Of a stretch of 64,000 nt of DNA, positions 32,205 to 40,686 are shown one piece after another. Within the stretch, counting starts at the first letter, position 1. Each line of letters opens with the position of its first letter. The notes below the pieces were generated by a model. It searched no databases. It was given only the letters and a program-made list of their open reading frames with translations, and was not told where the DNA came from. The DNA is from Pseudarthrobacter sp. GA104 (GTDB lineage: Bacteria > Actinomycetota > Actinomycetes > Actinomycetales > Micrococcaceae). Made by a program: the position numbers and the translations under genes. Location: positions 248,001 to 312,000 of the forward strand of contig NZ_WOWL01000001.1 in NCBI RefSeq assembly GCF_009741265.1, read 5' to 3'.

Positions 32205-33251
32205 GTGAAAGGGGGAACATACCAGAACCTTCGGGTACCAAATTTTAGCGTGCACATACTGCGTGGACTGCTTGAGGATGCGGACCTGGATTGGCAGAGC
32301 GCGCTCGCGCATGCGGAAATTGACCCCGATGCGGTGAACCGTCCGGGAGGGACAATTCCTGCGAGGAAGGAATTGGCCTTCCAGCTTCAGTTCGTTGGTC
32401 TAACAGAAGATCGTGTGGATCTCTGGGTGCGCGCAGCGCGCGCTTACTCACTGGGCGCCTTCGGGGTGAGAGGATTGGCCCTTGCTACTGCGCCGACCAT
32501 CGAGGCGTGGGTAGACGTTGCGAGTACCACTGACTATGGCCCTGCGCTGTTCGAACTGGCGTCACTGAGGACACCGGATGGCGCAGTAACCGGGATGGAG
32601 TTCACCTACCCCGATGCCCCGGAAGAGCTGATCCCGTTCAGCGTTTACCGCGACCTTTGTTTCATTGCCCGGAATTTCACCTGGCTCTATGGCAGCCCTT
32701 TCCCTTTCACCCAGATTGAATTCCCTCTCGCGGAAGCCTCCCCCGAACTTGCGGCTAACGTTCCCTGCGTGATCGACTGTGGCGCCGAAACGCTGCGGCT
32801 ATGGTGGGACCCAGCAACGTCAGCACAGGAGCTTCCTTTCGGTAACGCCTTTCAGCACGCGGCGTGGATCAAGGCGGATACCCAGATCGTCGACACTCTC
32901 AGGGCGACCGGAGACTGGGCCGACACTGTCGCAAAGACCATAAAGGCGGCCCCTGAGCTTAACCGCAAACTGGCAAACGTGGCCGCAACACTTCGAGTTT
33001 CTCCTCGCACCCTGCAGCGCAAGCTTGAACTCACCGGGGACGACTTCGCCCAGCTCCGGGACAAGACCCTGAGCGACCTTGCCGCCGATTTGCTCTCGAA
33101 TACGGATCTTTCGGTAGCGCGCATATCCCGCAGGCTTGGCTATACAGAGCCTGCGAGCTTCACCATCGCCTTTAAACGGTGGAAGGGCATGCCGCCCACG
33201 GCCTACCGGGAAGCTTCCCACTACAAAACCAACGTCACATCCGGGGCCTAA
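32205..33251 (+). CDS. AraC-family regulator, copy 2
   Basis: A 348-residue paralog of the regulator at 28822 with the same domain order. The DNA-binding half is almost identical between the two (for example VAATLRVSPRTLQRKLEL), whereas the N-terminal sensing half differs more. I chose the GTG at 32205, because it matches the start of copy 1 (Val-Lys-x-x-x-Tyr-Gln) and has AGAAGG 8 bp upstream; a GTG at 32196 is also in frame. It is divergent from element F and upstream of element G and the MFS gene. Both regulators probably recognise the same elements but may sense different ligands. Confidence 0.9.
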   Translation: MKGGTYQNLRVPNFSVHILRGLLEDADLDWQSALAHAEIDPDAVNRPGGTIPARKELAFQLQFVGLTEDRVDLWVRAARAYSLGAFGVRGLALATAPTIEAWVDVASTTDYGPALFELASLRTPDGAVTGMEFTYPDAPEELIPFSVYRDLCFIARNFTWLYGSPFPFTQIEFPLAEASPELAANVPCVIDCGAETLRLWWDPATSAQELPFGNAFQHAAWIKADTQIVDTLRATGDWADTVAKTIKAAPELNRKLANVAATLRVSPRTLQRKLELTGDDFAQLRDKTLSDLAADLLSNTDLSVARISRRLGYTEPASFTIAFKRWKGMPPTAYREASHYKTNVTSGA

Positions 33252-33289
33252 GCCTGCCCGCATTGTCCTGATAAACGCAAACGTACCTT

Positions 33290-33356
33290 GGCGTACTTTC
33301 CCATGCGGACGGCGTTCATTGCCATGCCGGGCCGGGGTCCCTCCAACTTAACGTTG
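33290..33356 (+). promoter_or_regulatory. 67-bp AraC-type promoter element, copy G (plus strand)
   Basis: TGGCGTACTTTCCCAT at position 1, GGCGTTCATTGCCATG from position 23, ending CTTAACGTT: the same 67-bp layout as the six minus-strand copies, here facing the MFS gene. A CCGGC-AAAGA-AGCCGG hairpin follows in the leader, like those behind several other copies. Confidence 0.85.
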
Positions 33357-33518
33357 AAGCCTGCACTGGCCCGGCAAAGAAGCCGGATTCTTCCGCAGAG
33401 CACAACGCATGGCGTCGACGTCGTCGGCAGATCGAACCAATGATCCAGTCATATGCGCTGCTCTTCGCGTCAGGAACGATCCCAGCAGCTGCTGGATATA
33501 AACAAAAGGTGGTCAAAG

Positions 33519-34970
33519 ATGACACAAACAATAGCGGTCGAGCCCCGCACCGGCCGAAGCACACCGATCATTGCCCTACTCCTGCTGAGCGGCATAACGC
33601 TTGACATCCAGTACGGAATCCTCGCCCCGCTCATCGGGGTGATCGCGACTGAATCAGGCCTGACGGGCTCGGAAATCGGGTGGGTCCTTAACGCGCTGAT
33701 GATGGGCAGCGTGATTTCCGTCAGCCTGACCGCCCGGATGGGTGATATTTTCGGGCATCGCAAGGTTCTCATCGCACTGATCGTCTTGGCACTGGTGGGA
33801 TGCGCCCTCGGTGCAACCGCCGACGGTTTCTGGCCTCTGGTCGCGGGCCGGTTCCTCATGGGCCTCGCGGTCACGATTCCACTGAGCTGGGGACTTCTGC
33901 GTCCACGTGCTACCGCCCGACAAATCCGGCTGGTCTCGCTGGTGCTCTCGACAGTGATGGCAGTCCTTGTGCCGCTCGCACTTATTGCCGGCGGACTCAT
34001 CGTTGGACTGGGTTTGCCGTGGGAGACCGTCTTCTGGGTGACCTTTGCTTTGTACGGCGTGATGCTGATCCTGGCTCTGAAGTCACCTGAGACACCTGCC
34101 GCCGCCCGTGCTGTGGTCCAGTTGGACTGGTTTGGCGCGCTGGGGCTCGGCGTGTGGGTCACGGCGCTCCTCGTTGGCATTGCTGAAGGGCCCGGCCAGG
34201 GCTGGACCTCACCGCTGGTGCTCGGAGCATTCCTCGTCAGTGCCGTGACACTGGCTGCTTGGATCATTCAGCAGCGACGCACCCAGGAACCCCTGGTGTC
34301 ATTCCGCAACATGGATATCCGGCAGACTCTCATTGGCTACTCCGGAATCCTCCTGATCAGCCTGGTTGGCCAGGGCATCTTCATCGTGCTGCCGGCATGG
34401 CTGCAGACCCCGGCTTCGTCCGGGTACGGCCATGGCCTCTCTGCCCTGGACTCCTCATACGTACTCCTCGCGATGATTCCCGGGGCGGCATTGGGATACC
34501 TGTGGACCCGATGGGGCCTTCGGCGCCTGGGACCGAAGACCGTCCTGGTTGTTTCCGGATCTGCTGCGGTCCTCGTCTTCCTCGGACTCGCCCTGGCCCA
34601 CGGCCACGTCTGGCTGTCCTGGTTGTGGGTGTTCCTGTACGCGCTCACGATCCTCAGCTGCCTGACTACGGGATACACCCTCGTTGCAGCCGCTGGCCGC
34701 CAGGACAACATGGCAGTGACCGTTGGCATGCAAAACATCATCCAGTTCGTCGGAGCGATGATCGCCGTCGCAATCATCTTGAATGTGCTGGTCCCCGGCG
34801 CCGACGGATTCATTCCGGAGGCAACCTTTGCCGGTATCTACATCGCATCGGCCGTGATTATCGCTGTCTTCGTGATCGTCTGGGCGGTGCTGGCACCGAA
34901 GCGCATCACCGATCTGCATGCAGTCGACACGGAGACAGATCCCACGAAGGTCCATGTTGCCAGCCACTAA
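33519..34970 (+). CDS. MFS transporter, DHA2 type
   Basis: A 483-residue major facilitator with about 14 membrane segments, similar to drug/proton antiporters of the EmrB/QacA type. The loop between segments 2 and 3 has GDIFGHRKVL, the usual motif A variant, and GWVLNALMMGSVISVSL precedes it. The ATG at 33519 follows AAAAGGTGGTCAAAG. As it is preceded by element G and the araC gene, it may export a toxic intermediate or take up the substrate of the pathway; the DHA2 type favours export. A hairpin follows the gene. Another DHA2 transporter at 51022 is under TetR control and is not closely related. Confidence 0.87.
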   Translation: MTQTIAVEPRTGRSTPIIALLLLSGITLDIQYGILAPLIGVIATESGLTGSEIGWVLNALMMGSVISVSLTARMGDIFGHRKVLIALIVLALVGCALGATADGFWPLVAGRFLMGLAVTIPLSWGLLRPRATARQIRLVSLVLSTVMAVLVPLALIAGGLIVGLGLPWETVFWVTFALYGVMLILALKSPETPAAARAVVQLDWFGALGLGVWVTALLVGIAEGPGQGWTSPLVLGAFLVSAVTLAAWIIQQRRTQEPLVSFRNMDIRQTLIGYSGILLISLVGQGIFIVLPAWLQTPASSGYGHGLSALDSSYVLLAMIPGAALGYLWTRWGLRRLGPKTVLVVSGSAAVLVFLGLALAHGHVWLSWLWVFLYALTILSCLTTGYTLVAAAGRQDNMAVTVGMQNIIQFVGAMIAVAIILNVLVPGADGFIPEATFAGIYIASAVIIAVFVIVWAVLAPKRITDLHAVDTETDPTKVHVASH

Positions 34971-35027
34971 GAGGACCTAAAGCTGATCCTGGAGGCCTCC
35001 TCCGGGCGGCGAGCCATTCTCGCCGAA

Positions 35028-35075
35028 GGCCGGTGAGCAAGTCGCGGACTCAAAACAGCGGGTTGCTCACCGGCC
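35028..35075 (+). terminator. Long-stem hairpin after the MFS gene
   Basis: GGCCGGTGAGCAA and TTGCTCACCGGCC form a perfect 13-bp stem with a 22-nt loop. No U-run follows, so it may stabilise the message or limit read-through into the small gene at 35112. Confidence 0.6.
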
Positions 35076-35111
35076 CCACAAGCCGAAAACCACTATTCAA
35101 CGGACACAACT

Positions 35112-35339
35112 ATGACATTCCACAAGCAAGATGAGTGGCTTCCCCTTATTGGAGAATCCGTACAAATAAGACAGTATGGCCGGTTTGTCCGGACAGGGAT
35201 GGTTGACGCCGTCACGGCCGACGACAGGATCCTTTGGCTGGGGGCGGATGGTGTGAACCAGCGTCAATTGATCAGCAAAGTCGAGGGATTCGAGGTCTGG
35301 ATGACCTACAACTGGGAGACCGCCAACGGCGGAAGGTGA
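35112..35339 (+). CDS. Small conserved protein, homolog of the one at 62314
   Basis: A 75-residue protein predicted to be mostly beta-strand. WLPLIGESVQIRQYGRFVRT matches WNRLIGATVQIRYNGRIIRT of the 103-residue protein at 62314, and GFEVWM matches GIEVWV, so the two form a family. The pattern looks like a small SH3-like barrel. It lies behind the DHA2 transporter here and inside the tartrate operon there. No signal peptide, Cys pair or known motif is visible. Ribosome site is weak (ACACAACT before the ATG). I do not recognise a function; a common partner of catabolic or transport genes is inferred from context. Confidence 0.65.
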   Translation: MTFHKQDEWLPLIGESVQIRQYGRFVRTGMVDAVTADDRILWLGADGVNQRQLISKVEGFEVWMTYNWETANGGR

Positions 35340-35426
35340 CGTTCTACCCGGTTAGCCTGCCTGGGGTCCACCAGCAAGGAGCAAGCCCACGAGCACGCAT
35401 GACCGGCGATTATTGACGATGACTAG

Positions 35427-35465
35427 GTGAATCGTTCCATATCGCGCATTACGATAGTGATTCAC
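35427..35465. promoter_or_regulatory. Palindrome upstream of the sugar-type ABC operon
   Basis: GTGAATC and GATTCAC are perfect arms 39 bp end to end, with inner arms ATCGT and ACGAT. The gene-free stretch 35340-35655 also has TTGACG followed after 18 bp by TACCGT, a plausible promoter, then a GCAAAGAAGC hairpin leader and the site GAGGAG before the first binding-protein gene. The palindrome is a candidate repressor site; no regulator gene is adjacent. Confidence 0.45.
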
Positions 35466-35655
35466 AAATAGCGCAAGTTTTCTCTTGACGGGTGAGCTAT
35501 GACACAAGTACCGTCGGCATAGCACCCACCAAGATCGCCGAGCAAAGAAGCTGGCGGGCCACCCCGTATTCCGGTCGTCAACGGCGCCAGCCGGATAAAC
35601 GGGAGGCCAGGGGACGCACGCTTCACAGCATGCGAAAGAAACGCGAGGAGCAAAG

Positions 35656-36741
35656 ATGCGAACAACGAAGTCGCGAATTATGTTGGCTGCTGGATCCACG
35701 GCGGTGCTGCTGGCTCTGGCTGGTTGCGCTGAAAGCGCAAGCAGCCAAGGCCCCGCTGCCACTGTTGCGATCGATGTCGGCAACGACATGACGGTCAATC
35801 TGAAGGCCAGCCCCAACCTCAAGGTCGCCGTATTCATCCCGGGCGTAGCAAATGCGTACGGGCAGGCGCAGGAGCTCGCCGCGAAGGAGACGGCCAAGGA
35901 GCTCGGCATGGAGATGACCTTGTTCGACGGGAGTTACGACCCGAGTCAACAGCTAAACCAGATGCAGACGGCGCTGGCATCCGGGGATTACGACGCCGCC
36001 GTGGTGCAGGCGCTCGACGGCACGGTGGTGTGCAAGACCATCACCGAGGATTACCCCAAGGCCAACATCCTGGTGGTGAACAACGTCACGCCGCTGTGCG
36101 AGTACGGCATTAATCAGACCGGAGCATCGGTTGAAGAGGTATGGGCGCCCGGCACCATGAACTTCGTCGGCAGCAACAACACCCGCGCCTACATCGATGG
36201 CTGGTTTGCCGCCGCGGCCGAGGCGAACCCCGGCAAGCAGAAGGTTGTTGCTGTCCTTGGTCCCGCTGTCGCCGCCCAAACGCGAGTCATTGAAGTTGCC
36301 CTCGCGAAATTCGCGAAGGACAACCCTGACTATACGGTCGACAAGCTCTACACCGACTACACCACGACAGGCACGTTCAACGAGACCCAGACTTACCTCC
36401 AGGGCCATCCGGACACCACCCTCATCCTGTCCATGTACACGCCGGACATCTCTCGGGGCATCGTCGAAGCCGTAGACGACGCGGGCCTTCTCGGCAAGAT
36501 CCACATCGTAGACCAGGGTTTCGGCGGGTTTTCGATCGAACAGATCGAGGCGGGGAACATCCAGTTCTCAACCCTGTTCTTCCCATACAACGGGATAAAG
36601 GTATCTCTCGAGACCATCGCGGCGGCTCAACGCGGGGATGCCGGCCCTCGTTTTGTGGATGACTCGGTCATTGGCACGGCGAAGAGTCCTTTCACCATCA
36701 CGAAGGACTCAATCTCCGAACTTCCCCCCGAACTGCGCTAG
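35656..36741 (+). CDS. Substrate-binding lipoprotein of a sugar-type ABC transporter, copy 1
   Basis: A 361-residue periplasmic-binding-type lipoprotein (RbsB-like, type 1 fold). A basic start and hydrophobic stretch lead to the lipobox LALAGC, so it is anchored to the outer face of the membrane by about Cys23. The mature part has LKVAVFIPGVANAYGQAQEL, typical of the family's first strand, YDAAVVQALDG and a C-terminal RFVDDSVIGTAKSPF. Ribosome site GAGGAGCAAAG. It is 126 bp upstream of a close paralog, with the ATPase and permease genes following. The ligand is unknown; hydrolase and SDR genes downstream suggest an ester or hydroxylated compound rather than a plain sugar. Confidence 0.88.
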   Translation: MRTTKSRIMLAAGSTAVLLALAGCAESASSQGPAATVAIDVGNDMTVNLKASPNLKVAVFIPGVANAYGQAQELAAKETAKELGMEMTLFDGSYDPSQQLNQMQTALASGDYDAAVVQALDGTVVCKTITEDYPKANILVVNNVTPLCEYGINQTGASVEEVWAPGTMNFVGSNNTRAYIDGWFAAAAEANPGKQKVVAVLGPAVAAQTRVIEVALAKFAKDNPDYTVDKLYTDYTTTGTFNETQTYLQGHPDTTLILSMYTPDISRGIVEAVDDAGLLGKIHIVDQGFGGFSIEQIEAGNIQFSTLFFPYNGIKVSLETIAAAQRGDAGPRFVDDSVIGTAKSPFTITKDSISELPPELR

Positions 36742-36867
36742 CCCCGGGTAGCTGCCACTCCCCTAAGCAGAGTCGGCGGACCACGCCACGATCGCGAAGC
36801 AAAGAAGCCCGCGGCATCACATATATCCCGGCCGCCTACGGCGCCGGAACAAGCAATCAGGAGAATT

Positions 36868-37965
36868 ATGCGTACACCAAAGTCGCGGGCCATGCTGGCC
36901 GCGGGATCCACAGCGGTACTGCTCGCCTTGGCCGGTTGCGCGGGAAACAGCAGCGGCGACCCGGGCAATCAGGGTCCAGCCGGCACGGTCGCAATCGATG
37001 TCGGCAACGACACGAAAGTGAACCTGAAGACCGGCCAGGGCCTCAAGGTCGCTGTTTTTATCCCGGGAGTCGCCAATGAGTTCGGGTTGGAGCAGGAGCG
37101 GGCGGCGAAGGAAACTGCGAATGAACTTGGTATGGACATGACCTTATTTGACGCAGGATATGACCCGAACAAGCAGCTCAACCAAATGCAGACAGCGATG
37201 ACGTCCGGAAACTTCGACGCCGCGGTAGTTATGGCCCTCGACGGCGTGATGTCCTGCAAGCTCCTCACCGAGGATTTCGCAAAGGCTAATATCCTCACGT
37301 CGATTTCAGGATCGCCCCTCTGCGACGACGGCACAGATCAGAGCGGTAAGTCAGTTGACGAGGTCTGGGTCCCGGGCACCTTGAACTTCGTGGGCAGCAA
37401 CACCACCCGCGACTACGTCGACGGCTGGTTGGCGGCCGCAGCAAAGGCTAACCCGGGTAAGCAGAAGGTGGTGGCCGTACTTGGCCCGGCGGTCAACACT
37501 CAGACGCGCGTTACAGAAGCCGCAATGGCAAAGCTTGCGCAGGACAACACCGACTATTCAATTGACACGATCTACACCGACTGGACCACGACTGACGCGT
37601 ACAACAAGACCCAGACATACCTGCAGGGCCATCCTGACACTACCCTCATCCTGTCTGCGTCCGCGCCCGACCTAACCCAAGGCGTCATCCAGGCCGCAAA
37701 AGACGCCGGTCTTTCCGAAAAGATCCATGTTGCGGACGTCGGTTTCGGCAAGTTCCAGATCGAACAATTAGAAGCCGGCAACGTCCAGCTCTCCACGATG
37801 CTCTTTCCTTATAACCAGATGAAGGCAAACCTCAGCTCCATCGCGGCCGCGCAACGAGGGGATGCCGGCCCCCGTTTTGTGGATGACTCGGTCATTGGCA
37901 CTGCAAAGAATCCTTTTGTGGTCACGAAGGAAACGATCTCAGAACTGCCCGCCGAGCTGCGCTAA
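36868..37965 (+). CDS. Substrate-binding lipoprotein of a sugar-type ABC transporter, copy 2
   Basis: A 365-residue paralog of the preceding gene, with lipobox LALAGC, LKVAVFIPGVANEFGLEQER and the same C-terminal RFVDDSVIGTAKNPF. The two proteins are similar along their full length, and the leaders also match (GCAAAGAAGC hairpins), so the duplication took in upstream DNA. The strongest divergence is in ligand-facing stretches such as ALDGVMSCKLLTEDF against ALDGTVVCKTITEDY. Ribosome site CAGGAGAATT. A strong hairpin follows, which would let the binding proteins be made in excess over the ATPase and permease. Confidence 0.88.
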   Translation: MRTPKSRAMLAAGSTAVLLALAGCAGNSSGDPGNQGPAGTVAIDVGNDTKVNLKTGQGLKVAVFIPGVANEFGLEQERAAKETANELGMDMTLFDAGYDPNKQLNQMQTAMTSGNFDAAVVMALDGVMSCKLLTEDFAKANILTSISGSPLCDDGTDQSGKSVDEVWVPGTLNFVGSNTTRDYVDGWLAAAAKANPGKQKVVAVLGPAVNTQTRVTEAAMAKLAQDNTDYSIDTIYTDWTTTDAYNKTQTYLQGHPDTTLILSASAPDLTQGVIQAAKDAGLSEKIHVADVGFGKFQIEQLEAGNVQLSTMLFPYNQMKANLSSIAAAQRGDAGPRFVDDSVIGTAKNPFVVTKETISELPAELR

Positions 37966-37985
37966 CACCGCAGGTCGCCCAACCT

Positions 37986-38025
37986 TGGGCTGGGGCGACG
38001 TTCCCTCGAACGCCGCCCCAGCCCA
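37986..38025 (+). terminator. Strong hairpin between binding protein and ATPase genes
   Basis: TGGGCTGGGGCG-A-CGTT pairs with AACG-C-CGCCCCAGCCCA around a 6-nt loop. The stem has 16 base pairs and one mismatch. It probably protects the upstream message or works as a partial terminator, giving more binding protein than ATPase. Confidence 0.7.
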
Positions 38026-38046
38026 GTACAGAAAGTAGACCCGGCA

Positions 38047-39615
38047 ATGGAGCCTTCGCAATCGGACCCGGCTATCGCCGTCGCGCTTAAAGCGGTATCG
38101 AAGACCTACGGTGCCACCCGCGCATTGATCGACGTGGACGTTGAGATCCACGAAGGAACAGTACATGCACTGATCGGCGAGAACGGAGCGGGAAAGTCCA
38201 CAGCCCTGGGTGCGATCGCCGGTCGCGTCGACTTTGACGGAGGTGTTGTCGAAGTCTTCGGTGAACCGCTTGAACCGGGAAACCTTCGCGCTGCACGCCG
38301 GAGCGGCGTCTCAGCCATCTATCAGGAACTGACGATCATCCCGCATCTGGATGCAGCAGCGAATGTATTTCTTGGGTCCGTCCTGTCCCGGTTAGGAGTT
38401 CTCTCCAGCCGCGAAATGCGTCGCCGCTACGTCCAGCTGTGTACCGAGCTGGACGTCAGGGTCATACCTGCGGGCGTTCCCGTAGGCACCCTCTCGGTCG
38501 CAGAGCAGCAGCTGCTCGAGATCATGCGGTCCCTGGTCATCGATCCGCGCGTCATCCTCTTTGATGAGCCGAGCGCCTCGCTCGCCGTCGAGGAGCGGGA
38601 GGCGCTCTACAAGGCGATCGAAGGGTTACGCAAGCGCGGTGTCACCATCGTGATCGTGAGCCACAACTTCGACGAGATCGAACGCCTTGCCGACTGGATA
38701 ACGGTCTTCAGGAACGGCCGGGCCATCACCACGAGCAGGCGCGGGGAGAAATCCCGGGCTGAACTCGTGCGTGCGATGCTCGGTGACCAGCGGGGTGACC
38801 AGACGCTTAGCCGCGTGCTCCTGGACAAGCCGGTGGAAATACACGCCGGACCTATCGAGCCCGGCGTTGCCCCGATTCTTGAGGTGGTTGGGCTCACCGT
38901 TCCGGGAGCCATTGAAAATATCGACCTGGAAGTGAAGCCCGGGGAAATACTTGGCATCGCCGGTTTGGTAGGTTCTGGCCGCTCTACATTGCTGCGGGCG
39001 ATCGCCGGTGCGGAACCCACCGCGCGGGGAACCATCCGCCTGGCGGGCGCAGAGCCTGCCTGGCCGCGGACTGTACGCGCCGCACGCAAACTCGGAATCG
39101 GGTTGATCCCTGAGGACCGCAAAGGAGAAGGGCTCGTCCTGCTCCGCAGCGCGGCGGACAACATCGCCCTCTCCAACCTTGGCTCCGCCTCAACCGGGGG
39201 CGTGATTGTCCGTAAGAAACTCCGTGCCATGGTCGCAGACGCAGCCTCCAGGCTGAACTTCCCCGTAGCCCGATTAGGTGAACGCAGCGACAGGTTCTCC
39301 GGCGGCAATCAGCAGAAGTTGCTGATGGCACGGTGGCTGTACGACCGACCCCGGGTGCTCCTCGCCGACGAGCCAACACGCGGCATCGACGTCGGCGCCA
39401 AGGGCGAACTCCTGGAAACGTTACGCCTGATGGCGGCCGAAGGCGTTGCCGTGATCATGGTCTCGTCCGAGCTTGAAGAAGTGTTGGCGGTGTCCGACCG
39501 GGTGCTCGTAATTGCCAAGGGCCACAGCATGGGGCTCCTTGAGCGGACCGGCGATCAGCAGATCGCCATGGAAGACGTACTGCAAGCAGCGTTTGGATTG
39601 AAGGAGCACGCATGA
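38047..39615 (+). CDS. Sugar-type ABC transporter ATPase with two ABC domains
   Basis: A 522-residue RbsA-like ATPase with two fused nucleotide-binding domains. The first has Walker A GENGAGKST (about residue 44), a degenerate signature LSVAEQQLLEI and Walker B VILFDEPSASL. The second has GLVGSGRST (about 310), signature FSGGNQQKLLMARWL and VLLADEPTRGIDVGAKGEL. A degenerate Walker A in one half is usual for this family. It energises uptake through the permease encoded next, whose ATG overlaps its stop (ATGA). No good ribosome site is seen, so expression may depend on coupling or on the hairpin upstream. Confidence 0.92.
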   Translation: MEPSQSDPAIAVALKAVSKTYGATRALIDVDVEIHEGTVHALIGENGAGKSTALGAIAGRVDFDGGVVEVFGEPLEPGNLRAARRSGVSAIYQELTIIPHLDAAANVFLGSVLSRLGVLSSREMRRRYVQLCTELDVRVIPAGVPVGTLSVAEQQLLEIMRSLVIDPRVILFDEPSASLAVEEREALYKAIEGLRKRGVTIVIVSHNFDEIERLADWITVFRNGRAITTSRRGEKSRAELVRAMLGDQRGDQTLSRVLLDKPVEIHAGPIEPGVAPILEVVGLTVPGAIENIDLEVKPGEILGIAGLVGSGRSTLLRAIAGAEPTARGTIRLAGAEPAWPRTVRAARKLGIGLIPEDRKGEGLVLLRSAADNIALSNLGSASTGGVIVRKKLRAMVADAASRLNFPVARLGERSDRFSGGNQQKLLMARWLYDRPRVLLADEPTRGIDVGAKGELLETLRLMAAEGVAVIMVSSELEEVLAVSDRVLVIAKGHSMGLLERTGDQQIAMEDVLQAAFGLKEHA

Positions 39616-40628
39616 GCGCCACCATCGACCGGGACACCACCCCGGAAGGAACCGTTATTCCTGCTGTGACAGCAGGCAAAAGCCTCAACCTGCGAGAGAG
39701 AGCAGCAAGCCTCGGGATGGTCTGGGTGCTCATCATCCTCGTCATCACAGCGGTCATCCTCAATCCCCGGTTCCTCAACCCGGGAAACCTGGTCAACATC
39801 CTGACCCAGAACGCGCCCGTCGGCATTATCGCGGTAGGGATGACGTTCATCATCATCGCAGGAGGCTTTGACCTTTCGGTGGCCGCCGTCCTGGCTATCG
39901 GCGGGGTGTCCTACGCAACGCTGTCCCACATGATGCCTGCGGGGCCGGCCATACTCATCACGCTGGCGATCGGATTCCTCCTCGGCCTGATCAACGCCCT
40001 CCTCATCACCAAAGCGAAAGTGAACGCGTTTATCGCAACTCTCGCCACCGCGTCTTTGTTCAGCGGCCTGACCCTGCTGTACACAAACTCCAAACCGGTT
40101 TCCATGGCAACGGGCGGCTACGACTTCCTTTCCGACGAGGACTTCCTCGGAGCCCCGCTCTCCGTCTGGCTGCTAGCCGTCCTCGTTGCAGCAGGATGGT
40201 TCACACTTTCCAAAACCGTCTACGGCCGGGGAATCTACGCAATCGGCGGCAACAACGAAGCCGCACGGCTGGCCGGACTCCCCGTAACCTCACTGCGCGC
40301 AAGTACCTACGTGCTGACCGCCATGCTCGCCGCACTCGCCGGCATCGTCCTAGGATCGGTCATCGGCGTCGGACAGCCAGGCGTAGCCGTCGGAGTCACA
40401 CTCAACTCGATCGCCATCGTCATCATCGGCGGAACTTCACTGCTCGGCGGAGAAGGCGCCATGTGGCGAACCCTCGTCGGCATCCTGATCTTCGGAACCA
40501 TCAACAACGTCTTCGACATCCTCGCATTCCCGCAAGCAACACAAGAGGTCGCCCTCGGCGTGATCGTACTCGCCGCCGTATCCCTCGACGCCTACACCCG
40601 GTCACGGAAACGCTCAGGAGAAGCCTGA
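39612..40628 (+). CDS. Sugar-type ABC transporter permease
   Basis: A 338-residue RbsC-like permease with about 8 to 10 membrane segments. NPRFLNPGNLVNILTQNAPV near residue 50 and GMTFIIIAGGFDLSVAAVLA near residue 75 are the family hallmarks. GRGIYAIGGNNEAARLAG is the cytoplasmic loop that contacts the ATPase. The start overlaps the ATPase stop by 4 bp. Together with the two lipoproteins it makes a complete importer with a choice of two binding proteins. Confidence 0.92.
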   Translation: MSATIDRDTTPEGTVIPAVTAGKSLNLRERAASLGMVWVLIILVITAVILNPRFLNPGNLVNILTQNAPVGIIAVGMTFIIIAGGFDLSVAAVLAIGGVSYATLSHMMPAGPAILITLAIGFLLGLINALLITKAKVNAFIATLATASLFSGLTLLYTNSKPVSMATGGYDFLSDEDFLGAPLSVWLLAVLVAAGWFTLSKTVYGRGIYAIGGNNEAARLAGLPVTSLRASTYVLTAMLAALAGIVLGSVIGVGQPGVAVGVTLNSIAIVIIGGTSLLGGEGAMWRTLVGILIFGTINNVFDILAFPQATQEVALGVIVLAAVSLDAYTRSRKRSGEA

Positions 40629-40686
40629 CCTGCCGCGACAACGGCAGCTTTGCTGAAGAATCCCCTATCAGAGAAGGAATATGAAT

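Noticed and set aside
35456..35475. CACAAATAGCGCAAG as an eighth 67-bp element
   Set aside because: It resembles the bases downstream of the -10 box in copy C, but neither TGGCG half-site is present at the required distance.
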